Shown here: positions 63,754-64,000 of the stretch, piece by piece
Numbering within the stretch: the first letter of the stretch is position 1
Layout of the letters: every line of letters begins with the position of its first letter
Assembly: GCF_003852405.1 (NCBI RefSeq)
Contig: NZ_QAJM01000022.1
Span: 109,628-173,627 of the forward strand
Direction of reading: 5' to 3'
DNA: 64,000 nt
Origin: Pseudomonas sp. KBW05
GTDB lineage: Bacteria > Pseudomonadota > Gammaproteobacteria > Pseudomonadales > Pseudomonadaceae
Position numbers and translations under genes: made by a program
Notes under the pieces: model-generated
The model's database searches: none
What the model saw: the letters and a program-made list of their open reading frames with translations, nothing else
Told to the model about the DNA's origin: nothing

Positions 63754-64000
<247 letters not shown>

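Overview
The window is chromosomal DNA of a fluorescent Pseudomonas (P. fluorescens / P. putida type). The evidence is high GC with dense short-gap coding on both strands, well-recognised Pseudomonas genes (morA, mapZ, ladS, cioAB, ankB-katB, a ppoR-like LuxR solo), and about a dozen copies of a mirror-image REP doublet (REPIN) whose arms read GTGGGAGCGGGCTTGCTCGCGAA. No phage, transposase, CRISPR array, tRNA or rRNA gene was seen. Product names and ortholog statements come from reading motifs and remembered gene order, not from a database search.

Layout. 1-20.8 kb is a conserved block: 3' part of the c-di-GMP protein morA, glyA, the yjiA-yjiX-cstA pyruvate/peptide uptake cluster, the c-di-GMP receptor mapZ, radA, the peroxide pair ankB-katB, mscL, a ferredoxin-NADP reductase, a LuxR-type quorum-sensing solo, rlmG, the cyanide-insensitive oxidase operon (cioA-cioB-small DUF2474 gene) with an Anr box, and an MFS exporter. 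20.9-24 kb is the clearest accessory gene: a 983-residue, more A/T-rich toxin-like protein with a DUF6543-type body and a C-terminal EreA/ChaN/TIKI-like domain. 24.5-28.1 kb holds a purine permease, trmA and an overlapping DUF4160/DUF2442 pair that looks like a toxin-antitoxin module.

28.3-34 kb is a quinate/shikimate catabolic cluster: aroQ (type II dehydroquinase), an AroE-like dehydrogenase, a TetR regulator, the two-domain dehydroshikimate dehydratase quiC1 and an MFS carrier. A shared 21-base motif upstream of aroQ and of quiC1 is the likely operator, and an AAnAAnAA Hfq/Crc site precedes aroQ. 35-46 kb carries mixed metabolic and envelope genes (zinc metallopeptidase, secreted hydrolase, tesB, HDAC-like deacetylase, flavoprotein, rhlE, Lrp regulator plus cyclase).

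45.8-46.5 kb holds what I regard as one of the two best finds: an elaborate, apparently structured RNA leader (17-position long-range helix closing a cUUCGg hairpin and a second hairpin, two copies of GTGCAAG both complementary to one CTTGCAC, and a hairpin over the ribosome binding site) before a small DUF6124-type gene. 46.6-64 kb is again conserved: a DnaQ-like exonuclease, a NYN RNase, hrpB, fieF, rluE, amn, an AidB-like acyl-CoA dehydrogenase, ladS (calcium/Gac-Rsm hybrid kinase, His428 and Asp715 visible) and the start of thiD.

Recurring themes are surface/biofilm signalling (morA, mapZ, ladS, LuxR solo), oxidative and respiratory stress (katB-ankB, fpr, cioAB), and carbon-source control (cstA and aroQ both with candidate Hfq/Crc sites).
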